The notes under the pieces: model-generated | Seen by the model: the letters and a program-made list of their open reading frames with translations, nothing else | What the model was told of the DNA's origin: nothing | Database searches by the model: none | Position numbers and translations under genes: made by a program | Origin: Candidatus Symbiothrix sp. | GTDB lineage: Bacteria > Bacteroidota > Bacteroidia > Bacteroidales > Azobacteroidaceae | Direction of reading: 5' to 3' | Assembly (NCBI GenBank): GCA_031261285.1 | Contig: JAISKM010000158.1 | Location: 1-46,236, forward strand | DNA length: 46,236 bases | Shown: one piece after another, positions 24,544 through 34,497 of the stretch | How positions within the stretch are numbered: the stretch's first letter is position 1 | Layout of the letters: every line of letters begins with the position of its first letter

Positions 24544-25125
24544 ATGAAAAAAGCATTTCTGTTAATCACGCTTATGTTAGCGTGTGTTGTGCAGATGCAA
24601 GCGCAGTTTTTGCTCGGTTCGCCGGGCAAAACTTCGTTGCGGTCGACAACAGACCAGACTGCTGTCAAAGCAGTGTATGGTGACATGTTTGTGCGCACGG
24701 GAAACGTTGTCCTGAATCGCACCGGTGTGGATGACCAAAGCATTCAAACGGCTTTGCGTACACAAAACAGTTTATCTATTCAACTGTTTGATAATGTGAC
24801 GGTTACGGCAAAAAAAACCGGTGTCCGCACAGAATCAGGCGGCATTTATTGGACAGGAACCGTGCCGAACGGCGAACTGACGTTGTTCATGCACAACGGC
24901 TATCTCACAGGCACATTGCGTCAAAACGCTAAAGTCTACGACCTCACTGCCGATGCCAACGGCAACCTCCGTGTAGTAGAATTGAACCTATCCAAGGGAT
25001 CGGCTAACGAAGACTGCTATTTTAGCACAGAAGAGGCCATAGAAGAAACTTTCTCATCCGCAGGGGGGGGGGGTACAGGATATGCCAACATTGCGCGCAG
25101 CGGCCACGCAAGACGGCGAAAATAA
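24544..25125 (+). CDS. N-terminal part of metzincin protease (signal peptide and propeptide), cut by a G tract
   Basis: The 193-residue frame has a signal peptide (MKKAFLLITLMLACVVQMQAQ) and a propeptide-like domain (about residues 22-165). It passes through a run of 11 G at 25063-25073 and then reads out of frame to a stop at 25125 (tail GTGYANIARSGHARRRK, rich in basic residues). The protease domain lies in the next frame. With 10 G the two frames join as SSAGGG-VQDMPTLRAAATQDGE and give one protein of 2213 residues (24544-31186). As read here, only the exported N-terminal piece would be made: the OFF form of a likely switchable gene, or a homopolymer error in the assembly. It follows the phosphoesterase gene by 30 bp and is probably co-transcribed. 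Confidence 0.8.
   Translation: MKKAFLLITLMLACVVQMQAQFLLGSPGKTSLRSTTDQTAVKAVYGDMFVRTGNVVLNRTGVDDQSIQTALRTQNSLSIQLFDNVTVTAKKTGVRTESGGIYWTGTVPNGELTLFMHNGYLTGTLRQNAKVYDLTADANGNLRVVELNLSKGSANEDCYFSTEEAIEETFSSAGGGGTGYANIARSGHARRRK
25063..25073 (+). repeat. G11 homopolymer at the protease frameshift
   Basis: Eleven consecutive G residues. The upstream frame is phase 1 and the protease frame phase 2, so losing one G (or gaining two) restores a single open frame. Runs this long are prone to slipped-strand change. No other G run of this length occurs in the window. Confidence 0.9.
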
Positions 25126-28100
25126 TTACATTATTGATATATTGGTGCTGTATCCTACTGAAGTGGCTGCTTTATTGGGTGCAACGCCGGCAGCACGCAC
25201 AGCAGCGGTCAATCTCCGAATTGCTGAGGCGAATGAAATTTTCACCAACAGTGCCATCAATGTGCGTTTCCGCTTGGTGCATGATGAAATCAACGATGTT
25301 ATTTCCAAAAAACCTCAAGAATCTGTGGAAATAAATACACCGGCAGTGCAAGCTTTGCGTGATCTGTATGGAGCAGACATTGTATCGCACTGGAATGTTG
25401 GCGGAACCGGTGCCAAAGGAACAGGATTACTTTTCTCGGGCACATCCAACAAAGCGGGATATAACACCGTCATATATAGCGAAGTCGTATCCAAATATTC
25501 TTTCGTTCACGAGTGCGGACACAATTTGGGTGCCAGCCACAACCGTGAAGAATATTCCTCAAACACTGCTAAATTGACCACACTTCCCGGCTATCAATTT
25601 GGAAAACAGTTTGCTACCTATCGCACAATCATGTCCTATGGTTCCGATAGTTCCAAACCCAGAATTAAGGCTTTTTCCAGCCCGACTGTTTTTTATAATT
25701 CATCGGCTAAAACGTTCAGCAATGGTACAAACACCAATAGTGGCGTTGCAACCGGAATAGATGTAAGTGCCGGAATTTCTACTACACTGGATGGCGGACC
25801 TGCCGACAATGCACGCCGCATTAATGAGTGTGCACAATATGTTTCCGCAGCCAATAATCCGGTTGTGGATGGAGAACCTCCTATTATTACTCAAGATGGC
25901 ACAGAAGAGCATCCATATCTTATTAACAATAGAACGGATTTGGAAACATTAAGGAGTAGTTATCAAGGTGATGCCGGTATAAATAAGTACTTCCTCTTAA
26001 CAGCCGATATTGATTTAAGTAGTTCAAGTTGGACACGACCATCGCAAACTACCGCTAACGCTTTTCGTGGCAAATTTAATGGTAATGGTCACTCAATAAC
26101 GGGAATGAACGTTTCTGGAAGTACAAACTCAGGATCATCATACAACTTTGGATTCTTTGGAGTTCTTGGTGCTGGAGCAGTCATTGAAAATTTAACTCTG
26201 AGCGGAACGGTTGCGCCAACAGGAGCAGGTACTACATACGTAGGTGGTCTTGCAGGCTATATTAACGTTTCATTAGATTCTATAGGCGATGTTATTATCC
26301 GTAACAACAATATAAATGTAACCATTAATAGTGGAACAACAGCGTCTACAAATTATACAGGTGGTGTCATCGGATATGTAAATGCAACTACCAGTAATGT
26401 TACTATTGAAAATAACATATATGTAGGCAACATTGCAGGAACAGCTAACTATGTTGGTGGTATTGTTGGGTATAGTGTAGATAATGCTTTTGATACTAAG
26501 ATTCTTAATTGTTATAGTGATGCCAATGTAACAACTAATCGCGATGCTGATGTGAGCATTTACGCTGGAGGTATAGTTGGATATGCTTCAAACTCTGCGG
26601 CTACTGGTCTCATATTGATAGAAAATTGTTTCGCATCAGGTACGGTGAAAATTTTACCAGGTGTGGTAACAAGTGATAAGGGTCGCGTAGGCGGTATCGC
26701 TGGCCGTGCAGGTGGTGGTTCTGCTGGCGCAGCTGGGACGACTATTAGAAATTGTGTAGCGGCGCAAAGTGAGATTAGTTCAAAAGGTGGAACTGCAACC
26801 AGAATAAATGCTGCTTATAGTACTGTCAGAACATTAGAAAATAACTACGCCTTTGCAGATATTTCTGTGGATGGCGCATCGAAAACTAGCACCTCTTTAA
26901 CTAGTACAGATGGGAAAGGTATAGCTTTATCTCTATTGAAAGCATCCGTAACTTATGGCAATTCGGGTGCAAAATGGGATTTTGACGATATTTGGACAAT
27001 TCGCGAAGGCGCAACTTTCCCATACTTACAAATCCAAAGTAATCCGGTAATAATCACTTCACTTTCAAACTTGAATGCAACGCTTAACGTGGTAGTACCA
27101 ACAGCTATTCAAGTGTACAAAGGTGTCGATTTGTTGACTACGTTGTTTGCAACGCAAGCAGGAGATAATCGTTTCTTGCTTTCGGGGGTTACGGCAAATG
27201 ATGAACTGACTTTTATTACAACGGAAGCCGGCAAAGTCGCATCTTTCCCAACGTCCGGTACTGCGGTTCAAGGTAAAGCGACTATCTCGTTTGAAGTCAC
27301 GGATGATGAGGACGAAGACGTAATCTCTAATGCGACTATCAAACTGATTGATAGTTCGTTAAATGAAACGCTCAACGATATGAGTGATTATGAATTCACC
27401 GAATTGGAAAACGGTACTTATACTTACGAAATCACAAAAGCCGGTTATTATCTTAAGAGTGGCAGCATAGAGGTGGACGGTGCGAATGTAATAGAAAATG
27501 TTATGTTGCAACTCGACCCGTCAGCTATACCTCACACGGTGACGTTCACAGTGCAAGACGCTAACGGACCTATTTTGGATGCTGTGGTTAAATTGGACGG
27601 CGAAGAAAGTACAGAAACCAACAAATATTTGTTTACTGGTGTTTATGACGCAATCCACCCTTACACGGTAGAAAAAGCAGGTTATGCAACAGCAACAGGT
27701 AATGTAACAGTCGCAGGCGGTGATGAGACACCGACCGTGACATTGCTGCCAACGTATACACTGACATTTGATGTGAAAGATTTTAAAAATGCAGCAGTCA
27801 CTGGTGCAACCATCACATTGAAAGATGCTGAAGAAAACGTTATTGATCCTGACGCTGGCGAGGATTATCAATTTACAGTTGTTGCAGGTACTTACACATA
27901 TACTATTGCGAAAGAGGGTTATATTACAACGACTGAAGAAAGTGTAATCGTGACAAATGTTGCTATTCAAGAAAACGTTGTCTTACATGGTGCATTGGGT
28001 GCTGAAGACAATCCCATCTTGATTACCAATCGCACGGATTTGGAAAACATCAAGAATGGTCTTGATAAAACATATCGCTTGACGGCTGATATTGACTTGA

Positions 28101-31100
28101 ATGGCAGAGATTGGGCACCGGTTGGGACATCATCATCCACTTCTCTTTTTAAAGGTAAGTTGTATGGTGGAGGACATAAGATATCTAATCTTAATTATAC
28201 CGGAACTGCACAATATGTTGGTTTATTTGGTGTGCTCGGACAAGGTGCTTATATTGATAGCCTGCAAGTAATAGGTGGTACGATTTCTGTTACCCAAAAT
28301 AAAACAGGGACAAGTACATCTAATGATCCTCGCTATATAGGTGCAATTGCAGGTTATGCTGTCAATACTTCTGCTTTGGGAGATAGTAGTATTGTTATCC
28401 AAAATTGTTACAGTGATGTCAATTTGAAAGTAACCTTATCAAATTCTTCCAGTGGAGGAACGAATGGCTCTCGTATTGGGGGGATTGTAGGTCGCGCTTA
28501 TGCCAATTCCACAGGTACAGGAGGCGGTATAACTATTGAATCCAATTATAGCAAATCATCTATCGAAGTAATTAGTACACAGACTACACGACCAATTGAA
28601 AATTATGCAGGAGGTGTAGTTGGTGCTATTGATAGATCGGCTTTGGGTAAAGTTAACATTCTTAATAACTATAGTAACACATCTATTAAAACGACAGAGA
28701 CTGGAACTCCTACCACGTATTTAGGCGGTGTACTTGGATATCAAACAGGAAATGCAAGTAATCCTGCATTTGGTATTATTGAGAAAAATTATGCAACGGG
28801 CAGTATAGATGGTGGCAGTGCTACGGCTGTGGGCGGAATTGTTGGATACTCCAGCAGAGGAGTTATTCAAAACTCTGTAGCATTGTTGAATAGTGTAGAC
28901 GGAACTGTTGCCGGACGTATTGTAGGAACAGTTTCTAATACGACACTTGCTAACAATTATGCTGAAGAATCTATCTTAGTTAATGATGTTTTGATAACTG
29001 ACGGAACCGCAACCGATAAAAACGGCTTAGACAAAACAACTACAGAATTGAAAACGGCTGCAACTTATGCTGCTTGGAATTTTGCCGATGTTTGGACAAT
29101 CCGCGAAAACGCAAGTTTCCCATATTTCCAATATCAAAGTGCACCGGTGGTTGTAACAACGCTTCATCCGAACAAGACAGAAATCAATGCTTTGAATGCA
29201 GGTAGCGTGGATGTGTATCAAAACGGTACTAAAACTACGCTGGTTGTGACGGCTGGCGTTAACGACCTGACCTCGTCATTCACAGTGGCAGTGGGCGATG
29301 AGTTTGCTTTCGTGACTAACGAAGCCGGAAAAGCACCATCTTATCCGGTAAGCAAAACAGCGGTGGCTCCTCCAACGTATGCTGTGACTTTCACTGTAAA
29401 AGACGACGAGACGCCGATTACAGATGCAAAAGTAACATTGGATGATCAAGAGTTGACAGAAGGAACTGCTCAAGGCGAATACGTCTTCTACGTTGAAGAC
29501 GGCACATACGCTTATGAAGTTGCAAAACTGGGTTATGATACCATTCGCGTTGCAAATTTAGAAGTAAACGGAGCAGCCGTTCCGGTGGCTATTGCCTTAG
29601 TGCCAACCGCTTACGATGTGACTTTCACGGTGACGAATGGCAGAGAAGCAATTACCGATGCTGAGATCACATTCAACGGTGTGACAAACACAGCCGGCGA
29701 TTATGCGTTTACTGCTATCAATGGTGTTGATTATGAGTATTCGGTTGCAAAAACAGGATATGAGACGTCTGAGGGTAAGTTGACAGTAAACAATGCAGCG
29801 GTTGAAAAACCGGTTACGTTGACGCTTACAACCTATTCTGTAACCTTTGATTTGAATGGCATTGAAGATGCTGTCATCACATTGGATGGTCAAACAAATG
29901 AAGCCAACGATTATGTGTTTGAGGGCATTCTTCCCGGCGACTATAACTATTCAGTCACCAAGTTAGGATATGATCCAATCGTAGACGCAGATGTGTCAGT
30001 GGTTGATCAAAATGTGACGGAACCCGTGACATTGACGGCAACGCTCTACACGGTAACATTCGATTTGGGCATACATACAGATGCTTCGGTAACATTCAAT
30101 AGTGTTGAAAAAACAGAGGCTCCGTACACGTTCCAGGTTTCTAACGGAGGTCCTTACTATTATACCATTGTAAAAGAAGGCTATCATACGATTAGCAGTT
30201 CATTGTCTGTAGAGAATAACGGAGTTTCAGTGCCAATTACATTGGTTTCTGATGCTACTCCGGTTTATAATGTCACCTTTACGGTGAACGTTTCGGATGC
30301 AATCATAACATTGGATGGCGTACCAAATGCAGAAGGAAATTATCTATTCTCAAATGTTGAAGATGGTACTTATGACTATTCAGTAGTAAGAGATGGATAC
30401 GAAACGGCAAATGGTCAAGTGACAGTAAGCGGAGCTAATGCTACAGAAGATGTGGTATTGACGCCAATTTCTTACACCATCACTTATGAAGACTTGTATG
30501 GTGCAGAAAACACCAACCAAGCGACTTACACGATTGAAAATGAGTTGATTACTTTGGTTGATCCGGGTGAAAGAGCAGGTTACACCTTTGAAGGCTGGTA
30601 TGACAATGAAGAATTGACCGGCGACGCTGTAACAAGTATTGCTGCGGGTAGCACAGGCAACAAAGTATTCTATGCAAAATGGGCAGTAGTGCCTCCAACC
30701 ACTTTTGACGTCACATTCGTAGTGAAAGATGCTGAAGAAGTCGCAATCACTGATGCAGTAGTTACTCTAAACAATGTAACTAACGAAACCGGCGATTATG
30801 TATTTGCAGCCATTGAAGTTGGCACCTACGATTATTCGGTTTCAAAAGATGGCTACGTGACTGCAACAGGCAGTGTCATGGTAACTGACGACAATGTGAC
30901 GGAAAACGTAACATTGCAACTGGACATTCCAAACAACATGGCAACCATTGATGGTTTTGTGACCAAATTATATCCTAATCCGGTTAAAGATATTCTTCAC
31001 GTAACAGTGAATGAAGACGCACCGGTGCTGGTAGAAATTTACGGCACAACAGGCACAAAATACCTCTCTCAAACGTCCGCTACAAAATCGTTTGAAGTGA

Positions 31101-31186
31101 ATGTATCCACCTGCCCGTCAGGAACGCTGATAATGAAAATCTCAACATCAGCAGGCTCTGTCATCAAAAAGATTGTAAAACAATAA
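25082..31186 (+). CDS. metzincin (reprolysin-like) protease body with GLUG, PEGA-like and InlB repeats and T9SS tail
   Basis: This 2034-residue frame lacks a signal peptide and is the body of the protein begun at 24544. The zinc site HECGHNLGASH (first His is codon 143 here, residue 322 of the joined protein) with the Met-turn IMSYG defines an M12-type metzincin. Two GLUG-type blocks follow, each opened by a similar sentence (EEHPYLINNRTDLETL and EDNPILITNRTDLENI). Then come about nine 75-90-residue PEGA/Cna-B-like repeats (VTFTVKDDETPITDAKVTL, DGTYAYEVAKLGYDT), one InlB-type repeat (AGYTFEGWYDNEELTG) and a type A T9SS sorting tail (YPNPVKDILHV ... GSVIKKIVKQ). It should be a very large surface protease. 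Translation from the internal ATG would give no export signal, so function depends on the G tract. Confidence 0.88.
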   Translation: MPTLRAAATQDGENNYIIDILVLYPTEVAALLGATPAARTAAVNLRIAEANEIFTNSAINVRFRLVHDEINDVISKKPQESVEINTPAVQALRDLYGADIVSHWNVGGTGAKGTGLLFSGTSNKAGYNTVIYSEVVSKYSFVHECGHNLGASHNREEYSSNTAKLTTLPGYQFGKQFATYRTIMSYGSDSSKPRIKAFSSPTVFYNSSAKTFSNGTNTNSGVATGIDVSAGISTTLDGGPADNARRINECAQYVSAANNPVVDGEPPIITQDGTEEHPYLINNRTDLETLRSSYQGDAGINKYFLLTADIDLSSSSWTRPSQTTANAFRGKFNGNGHSITGMNVSGSTNSGSSYNFGFFGVLGAGAVIENLTLSGTVAPTGAGTTYVGGLAGYINVSLDSIGDVIIRNNNINVTINSGTTASTNYTGGVIGYVNATTSNVTIENNIYVGNIAGTANYVGGIVGYSVDNAFDTKILNCYSDANVTTNRDADVSIYAGGIVGYASNSAATGLILIENCFASGTVKILPGVVTSDKGRVGGIAGRAGGGSAGAAGTTIRNCVAAQSEISSKGGTATRINAAYSTVRTLENNYAFADISVDGASKTSTSLTSTDGKGIALSLLKASVTYGNSGAKWDFDDIWTIREGATFPYLQIQSNPVIITSLSNLNATLNVVVPTAIQVYKGVDLLTTLFATQAGDNRFLLSGVTANDELTFITTEAGKVASFPTSGTAVQGKATISFEVTDDEDEDVISNATIKLIDSSLNETLNDMSDYEFTELENGTYTYEITKAGYYLKSGSIEVDGANVIENVMLQLDPSAIPHTVTFTVQDANGPILDAVVKLDGEESTETNKYLFTGVYDAIHPYTVEKAGYATATGNVTVAGGDETPTVTLLPTYTLTFDVKDFKNAAVTGATITLKDAEENVIDPDAGEDYQFTVVAGTYTYTIAKEGYITTTEESVIVTNVAIQENVVLHGALGAEDNPILITNRTDLENIKNGLDKTYRLTADIDLNGRDWAPVGTSSSTSLFKGKLYGGGHKISNLNYTGTAQYVGLFGVLGQGAYIDSLQVIGGTISVTQNKTGTSTSNDPRYIGAIAGYAVNTSALGDSSIVIQNCYSDVNLKVTLSNSSSGGTNGSRIGGIVGRAYANSTGTGGGITIESNYSKSSIEVISTQTTRPIENYAGGVVGAIDRSALGKVNILNNYSNTSIKTTETGTPTTYLGGVLGYQTGNASNPAFGIIEKNYATGSIDGGSATAVGGIVGYSSRGVIQNSVALLNSVDGTVAGRIVGTVSNTTLANNYAEESILVNDVLITDGTATDKNGLDKTTTELKTAATYAAWNFADVWTIRENASFPYFQYQSAPVVVTTLHPNKTEINALNAGSVDVYQNGTKTTLVVTAGVNDLTSSFTVAVGDEFAFVTNEAGKAPSYPVSKTAVAPPTYAVTFTVKDDETPITDAKVTLDDQELTEGTAQGEYVFYVEDGTYAYEVAKLGYDTIRVANLEVNGAAVPVAIALVPTAYDVTFTVTNGREAITDAEITFNGVTNTAGDYAFTAINGVDYEYSVAKTGYETSEGKLTVNNAAVEKPVTLTLTTYSVTFDLNGIEDAVITLDGQTNEANDYVFEGILPGDYNYSVTKLGYDPIVDADVSVVDQNVTEPVTLTATLYTVTFDLGIHTDASVTFNSVEKTEAPYTFQVSNGGPYYYTIVKEGYHTISSSLSVENNGVSVPITLVSDATPVYNVTFTVNVSDAIITLDGVPNAEGNYLFSNVEDGTYDYSVVRDGYETANGQVTVSGANATEDVVLTPISYTITYEDLYGAENTNQATYTIENELITLVDPGERAGYTFEGWYDNEELTGDAVTSIAAGSTGNKVFYAKWAVVPPTTFDVTFVVKDAEEVAITDAVVTLNNVTNETGDYVFAAIEVGTYDYSVSKDGYVTATGSVMVTDDNVTENVTLQLDIPNNMATIDGFVTKLYPNPVKDILHVTVNEDAPVLVEIYGTTGTKYLSQTSATKSFEVNVSTCPSGTLIMKISTSAGSVIKKIVKQ

Positions 31187-31221
31187 AGCAAGGCATCCAT
31201 AAGGATTGCCCAATCTCACTG

Positions 31222-31258
31222 AAAAATCCTCAACTGCATCGCGGTTGAGGATTTTTTT
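31222..31258 (+). terminator. rho-independent terminator after the protease gene
   Basis: AAAAATCCTCAAC (31222-31234) pairs perfectly with GTTGAGGATTTTT (31244-31256), loop of 9 bases, then a T run. It closes the phosphoesterase-protease unit. Confidence 0.85.
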
Positions 31259-31292
31259 AACCATTAACAATTAACCATTAACAATTATTTTG

Positions 31293-31300
31293 TATCTTTG
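31293..31300 (+). promoter_or_regulatory. -7 box of the malY/patB-like gene
   Basis: TATCTTTG matches TAnnTTTG; upstream lies an ATTAACA direct-repeat spacer without a clear -33 TTG. The ATG is 17 bp downstream. Confidence 0.5.
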
Positions 31301-31317
31301 CATCCAAAATACAACAA

Positions 31318-32493
31318 ATGAAACAATACAATTTTGATGAAATCATCAATCGAAAAGGCACCGGCGCGCTCAAAGTCGATGCCTTGGAGGAACGATTCGG
31401 CAGTGCCGATTTGATTCCGTTGTGGGTGGCAGACATGGATTTTCGATGTTGCGACCCCATTATTGACGCCCTGAAAAAACGCTGCGACGAAGGCATTTTC
31501 GGCTATCCGGTAACCCCGGACGACTATTTGCAAGCGATTCTCAACTGGTTGCAAACCAAACACAATTGGTCAATAGACAGAGAGTGGATTTCCTACATCC
31601 CGGGCGTGGTCAAAGGCATCGCATTCGCGATTATGCACTTGACCACACCAAGTGACAAAATCATCATTCAACCGCCTGTGTATCATCCGTTTAGCATTGT
31701 ACCCAAACTGCACGGACGGCAAACGGTTTTGAATCCGCTGATTGAAAAAAACGGACATTACAGCATGGATTTGGAAGGTCTGAAAGGCGTAATTGACACA
31801 GACTGTAAATTGCTCATTTTAGCAAATCCGCACAATCCGATTGGCATCACATGGGACAAAAAAACGCTGCAAGAATTGGCGAAAATTTGTGCGGAACATA
31901 ATATATTGGTGATTGCGGACGAAATTCATTCCGATTTGGCCATTTTCGGGCACGAACACACCCCGTTTGCAACGGTGTCTAAGGAGGCTGCACAAAACAG
32001 CATCACGCTTATGGCGCCGAGCAAGACGTTTAATATTGCCGGAATCGTGAGTTCGTATGCCATTATCCCCAATAAAAAAATCCGCGACGGTTTTTACAAA
32101 TTTTTGATTGCCAGCGAATTGAATGAAGGCACTATTTTTGCCTACACAGCCACCACAGCCGCCTATACATACGGTAACGAGTGGCTCAAGCAAATGCTGA
32201 GCTATGTGGAAGACAACATCAAATTTGTGGACGAATACCTCAAAGAAAACAGCCCGCAAATCAAGGCTGTGATTCCTGAGGCGTCGTTTTTGCTATGGTT
32301 AGACTGCCGTGAGTTGAAGTTGAGCCAGCACAATTTAGTCACGCTTTTCAAAGAAAAAGCGGGTTTGGCACTCAACGACGGCGAAATGTTCGGCAAAGAA
32401 GGCACCGGTTTTATGCGAATGAATGTGGGCACCCCTCGCAGCATCCTCAAAAAAGCATTAAATCAATTATGTTTAGAGATTCGGAAAAAATAA
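31318..32493 (+). CDS. MalY/PatB-type aminotransferase fold C-S lyase (cystathionine beta-lyase)
   Basis: A 391-residue PLP enzyme of the class I/II aminotransferase fold, in the MalY/PatB group that splits the C-S bond of cystathionine or cysteine conjugates to give a thiol (such as homocysteine), pyruvate and ammonia. Typical features: FDEIINRKGTGALKVD, PLWVADMDF, YPVTPDDY, ANPHNPIGITW, VIADEIHSDLAIFGHEHTPF, and the PLP lysine Lys236 in APSKTFNIAG, then FMRMNVGTPRS near the end. Cytoplasmic. It has its own promoter and stands between a strong terminator and the tRNA-tuf operon promoter, so it is a single-gene unit. The exact substrate cannot be told from the sequence. Confidence 0.9.
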   Translation: MKQYNFDEIINRKGTGALKVDALEERFGSADLIPLWVADMDFRCCDPIIDALKKRCDEGIFGYPVTPDDYLQAILNWLQTKHNWSIDREWISYIPGVVKGIAFAIMHLTTPSDKIIIQPPVYHPFSIVPKLHGRQTVLNPLIEKNGHYSMDLEGLKGVIDTDCKLLILANPHNPIGITWDKKTLQELAKICAEHNILVIADEIHSDLAIFGHEHTPFATVSKEAAQNSITLMAPSKTFNIAGIVSSYAIIPNKKIRDGFYKFLIASELNEGTIFAYTATTAAYTYGNEWLKQMLSYVEDNIKFVDEYLKENSPQIKAVIPEASFLLWLDCRELKLSQHNLVTLFKEKAGLALNDGEMFGKEGTGFMRMNVGTPRSILKKALNQLCLEIRKK

Positions 32494-32515
32494 TTTCCAA
32501 AATTCTCACAAAACA

Positions 32516-32547
32516 TTTGGTAAATCAAAAAAATTGTCGTACCTTTG
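32516..32547 (+). promoter_or_regulatory. promoter of the tRNA-tuf operon
   Basis: TTTG (32516-32519), 20 bp, TACCTTTG (32540-32547); 75 bp before the first tRNA. Confidence 0.75.
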
Positions 32548-32622
32548 CAACCGCTTTTGCCCCCGAGTTGGGCGAAATGGCTTTTTGACGTGCTGTGGAA
32601 TACATTGTGTTCAAAAGAATTT

Positions 32623-32696
32623 GCCTCTTTAGCTCAGCTGGCCAGAGCACGTGATTTGTAATCTCGGGGTCGTTGGTTCGAATCCGACAAGAGGCT
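32623..32696 (+). tRNA. tRNA-Thr (anticodon TGT)
   Basis: 74 nt cloverleaf. Acceptor GCCTCTT / AAGAGGC is fully paired, D arm AGCTCAGCTGGCCAGAGC, anticodon loop TTTGTAA, T loop TTCGAAT. No CCA is encoded. First of four tRNAs in the conserved Bacteroidota Thr-Tyr-Gly-Thr-tuf order. Confidence 0.95.
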
Positions 32697-32699
32697 CAG

Positions 32700-32778
32700 G
32701 ATTAGAGTATAGTTATTAGAGTTTAGAGTGTAGTTTTCTAAGTTCTAAACTCTACACTCTAATAGCTAACAACTAACG
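32700..32778. repeat. inverted repeat spacer between tRNA-Thr and tRNA-Tyr
   Basis: TTTAGAGTGTAG and CTACACTCTAA face each other across a short centre and can form a hairpin in the precursor RNA. The same AGAGTTTAGAG / CTACACTCTA units recur in the spacer before tuf (33064-33150). Confidence 0.6.
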
Positions 32779-32779
32779 A

Positions 32780-32862
32780 GGGCAGTTACCAGAGTGGCCA
32801 AATGGGTCTGACTGTAACTCAGATAGCTTACGCTTACGGTGGTTCGAATCCATCACTGCCCA
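32780..32862 (+). tRNA. tRNA-Tyr (anticodon GTA)
   Basis: 83 nt with a long variable arm, as for bacterial tRNA-Tyr. Acceptor GGGCAGT / ACTGCCC, anticodon loop CTGTAAC, T loop TTCGAAT, discriminator A. Confidence 0.93.
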
Positions 32863-32912
32863 CAAAGCCTCACATCTCCCCTCCTTGAGGAGGGGGCGGG
32901 GGAGGTTCAATT

Positions 32913-32985
32913 GCGGAAGTAGCTCAGTTGATAGAGCATTAGCCTTCCAAGCTGAGGGTCGCGGGTTTGAGTCCCGTCTTCCGCT
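32913..32985 (+). tRNA. tRNA-Gly (anticodon TCC)
   Basis: 73 nt. Acceptor GCGGAAG / CTTCCGC fully paired, D arm AGCTCAGTTGATAGAGC, anticodon loop CTTCCAA, T loop TTTGAGT. A GC-rich palindromic repeat (CCCCTCCTTGAGGAGGGG, about 32878-32895) lies in the spacer before it. Confidence 0.93.
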
Positions 32986-32991
32986 CGCAAT

Positions 32992-33063
<72 letters not shown>

Positions 33064-33150
33064 CAGGTAATAAGTAGAGTTTAGAGTTTAGAGTTTAGTT
33101 AGTAGAGTTTAGAAGACAACTACACTCTACACTCTAATAACTACCAACTA
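33064..33150. repeat. direct and inverted repeats before tuf
   Basis: TAGAGTTTAGAG-type direct repeats (33073-33112), then ACTACACTCTACACTCTAATA, the inverse of parts of them. It resembles the spacer at 32700-32778. No gene. Confidence 0.55.
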
Positions 33151-33193
33151 ATTTAAGGACATTCAATTTAAAAATAAAATAAAAATAAGAGTT

Positions 33194-34381
33194 ATGGCAA
33201 AAGAAAAGTTTAACCGGTCGAAACCCCACGTTAACATCGGTACAATTGGTCACGTTGACCATGGTAAAACTACCCTGACCGCTGCAATTACGACGGTTTT
33301 GGCAAAAAAAGGTCTTTCTGAAGTTAAATCTTTCGACCAGATAGATAACGCTCCGGAAGAAAAAGAACGCGGTATTACTATCAATACGGCGCACGTAGAA
33401 TACGAAACAGAAAAACGTCACTATGCACACGTTGACTGTCCGGGTCACGCCGATTATGTGAAAAACATGGTTACCGGTGCTGCTCAAATGGACGGTGCTA
33501 TCATCGTGGTAGCTGCAACCGATGGTCCTATGCCTCAGACTCGCGAACACATCCTGTTGGCACGTCAGGTAAACGTCCCTAAATTGGTGGTGTTTATGAA
33601 CAAAGTGGACATCGTTGACGATGATGAAATGTTGGAATTGGTGGAAATGGAAATGCGTGAATTGCTTTCTTTCTACAATTTCGATGGCGACAACACTCCT
33701 GTTATCCAAGGTTCTGCTTTGGGTGGTTTGAATGGCGACCCGAAATGGGAAGATAAAATCATGGACTTGATGAACGCTGTGGACGAATGGATTCCATTGC
33801 CTCCGCGTGATGTTGAAAAACCTTTCTTGATGCCGGTAGAAGACGTGTTCTCTATCACAGGTCGTGGAACGGTTGCTACAGGTCGTATCGAAACAGGGAT
33901 CATCAAAACAGGCGAAGAAGTTCAAATCATTGGTTTAGGTTCTGAAGGTAAAAAATCAGTCGTAACCGGTGTTGAAATGTTCCGCAAGATTTTGGACGAA
34001 GGTCAAGCCGGTGACAACGTAGGTTTGTTGCTTCGCGGTATCGACAAAGACGAAATCAAACGTGGTATGGTCATCACCCACCCGGGAAAAGTGCAACCAC
34101 ACACCATCGTAGAAGCAGAGGTGTATATCTTGAAAAAAGAAGAAGGTGGTCGTCACACGCCGTTCCACAACAAATACCGTCCTCAATTCTACATCCGCAC
34201 ATTGGATGTGACCGGTGAAATCACTTTGCCGGAAGGAACTGAAATGGTAATGCCCGGCGATAACGTAACCATCAAGATCGAATTGATCTACCCGGTAGCT
34301 TGTAGCGAAGGACTTCGTTTTGCAATCCGTGAAGGTGGTCGTACCGTAGGTGCAGGACAAATCACGAAAATCATCGATTAA
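33194..34381 (+). CDS. tuf: elongation factor Tu
   Basis: A 395-residue, full-length EF-Tu, the GTPase that brings aminoacyl-tRNA to the ribosome. G1 is GHVDHGKTT (residues 19-27), G3 DCPGH, G4 NKVD, and domains 2 and 3 are complete to [11 protein letters not shown]. The start at ATG 33194 matches the family. It is transcribed with four tRNAs upstream. In most Bacteroidota tuf is followed by tRNA-Trp, secE, nusG and the rplKAJL-rpoBC genes; here a terminator follows at once and then an unrelated gene on the opposite strand, so the cluster has been cut or moved. Confidence 0.98.
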   Translation: MAKEKFNRSKPHVNIGTIGHVDHGKTTLTAAITTVLAKKGLSEVKSFDQIDNAPEEKERGITINTAHVEYETEKRHYAHVDCPGHADYVKNMVTGAAQMDGAIIVVAATDGPMPQTREHILLARQVNVPKLVVFMNKVDIVDDDEMLELVEMEMRELLSFYNFDGDNTPVIQGSALGGLNGDPKWEDKIMDLMNAVDEWIPLPPRDVEKPFLMPVEDVFSITGRGTVATGRIETGIIKTGEEVQIIGLGSEGKKSVVTGVEMFRKILDEGQAGDNVGLLLRGIDKDEIKRGMVITHPGKVQPHTIVEAEVYILKKEEGGRHTPFHNKYRPQFYIRTLDVTGEITLPEGTEMVMPGDNVTIKIELIYPVACSEGLRFAIREGGRTVGAGQITKIID

Positions 34382-34413
34382 GATTGACTGATTTCAATTA
34401 AAAATTAAAAATT

Positions 34414-34465
34414 ACGAACTACGAATTACGAATTAGACACTCGTGATTTGTAGTTCGTTTTTTTT
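34414..34465 (+). terminator. rho-independent terminator after tuf
   Basis: ACGAACTACGAATTACGA (34414-34431) pairs with TCGTGATTTGTAGTTCGT (34441-34458), 18 positions with wobble pairs only as exceptions, followed by a T run to 34465. Confidence 0.8.
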
Positions 34466-34497
34466 GTGATTAAAACTAATGATTCTCCGCTAACCTA

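Noticed and set aside
33134..33925. 263-residue minus-strand frame opposite tuf
   Set aside because: It arises from codon bias of tuf on the other strand; its composition (Phe, His, Val rich) is typical of an antisense shadow.
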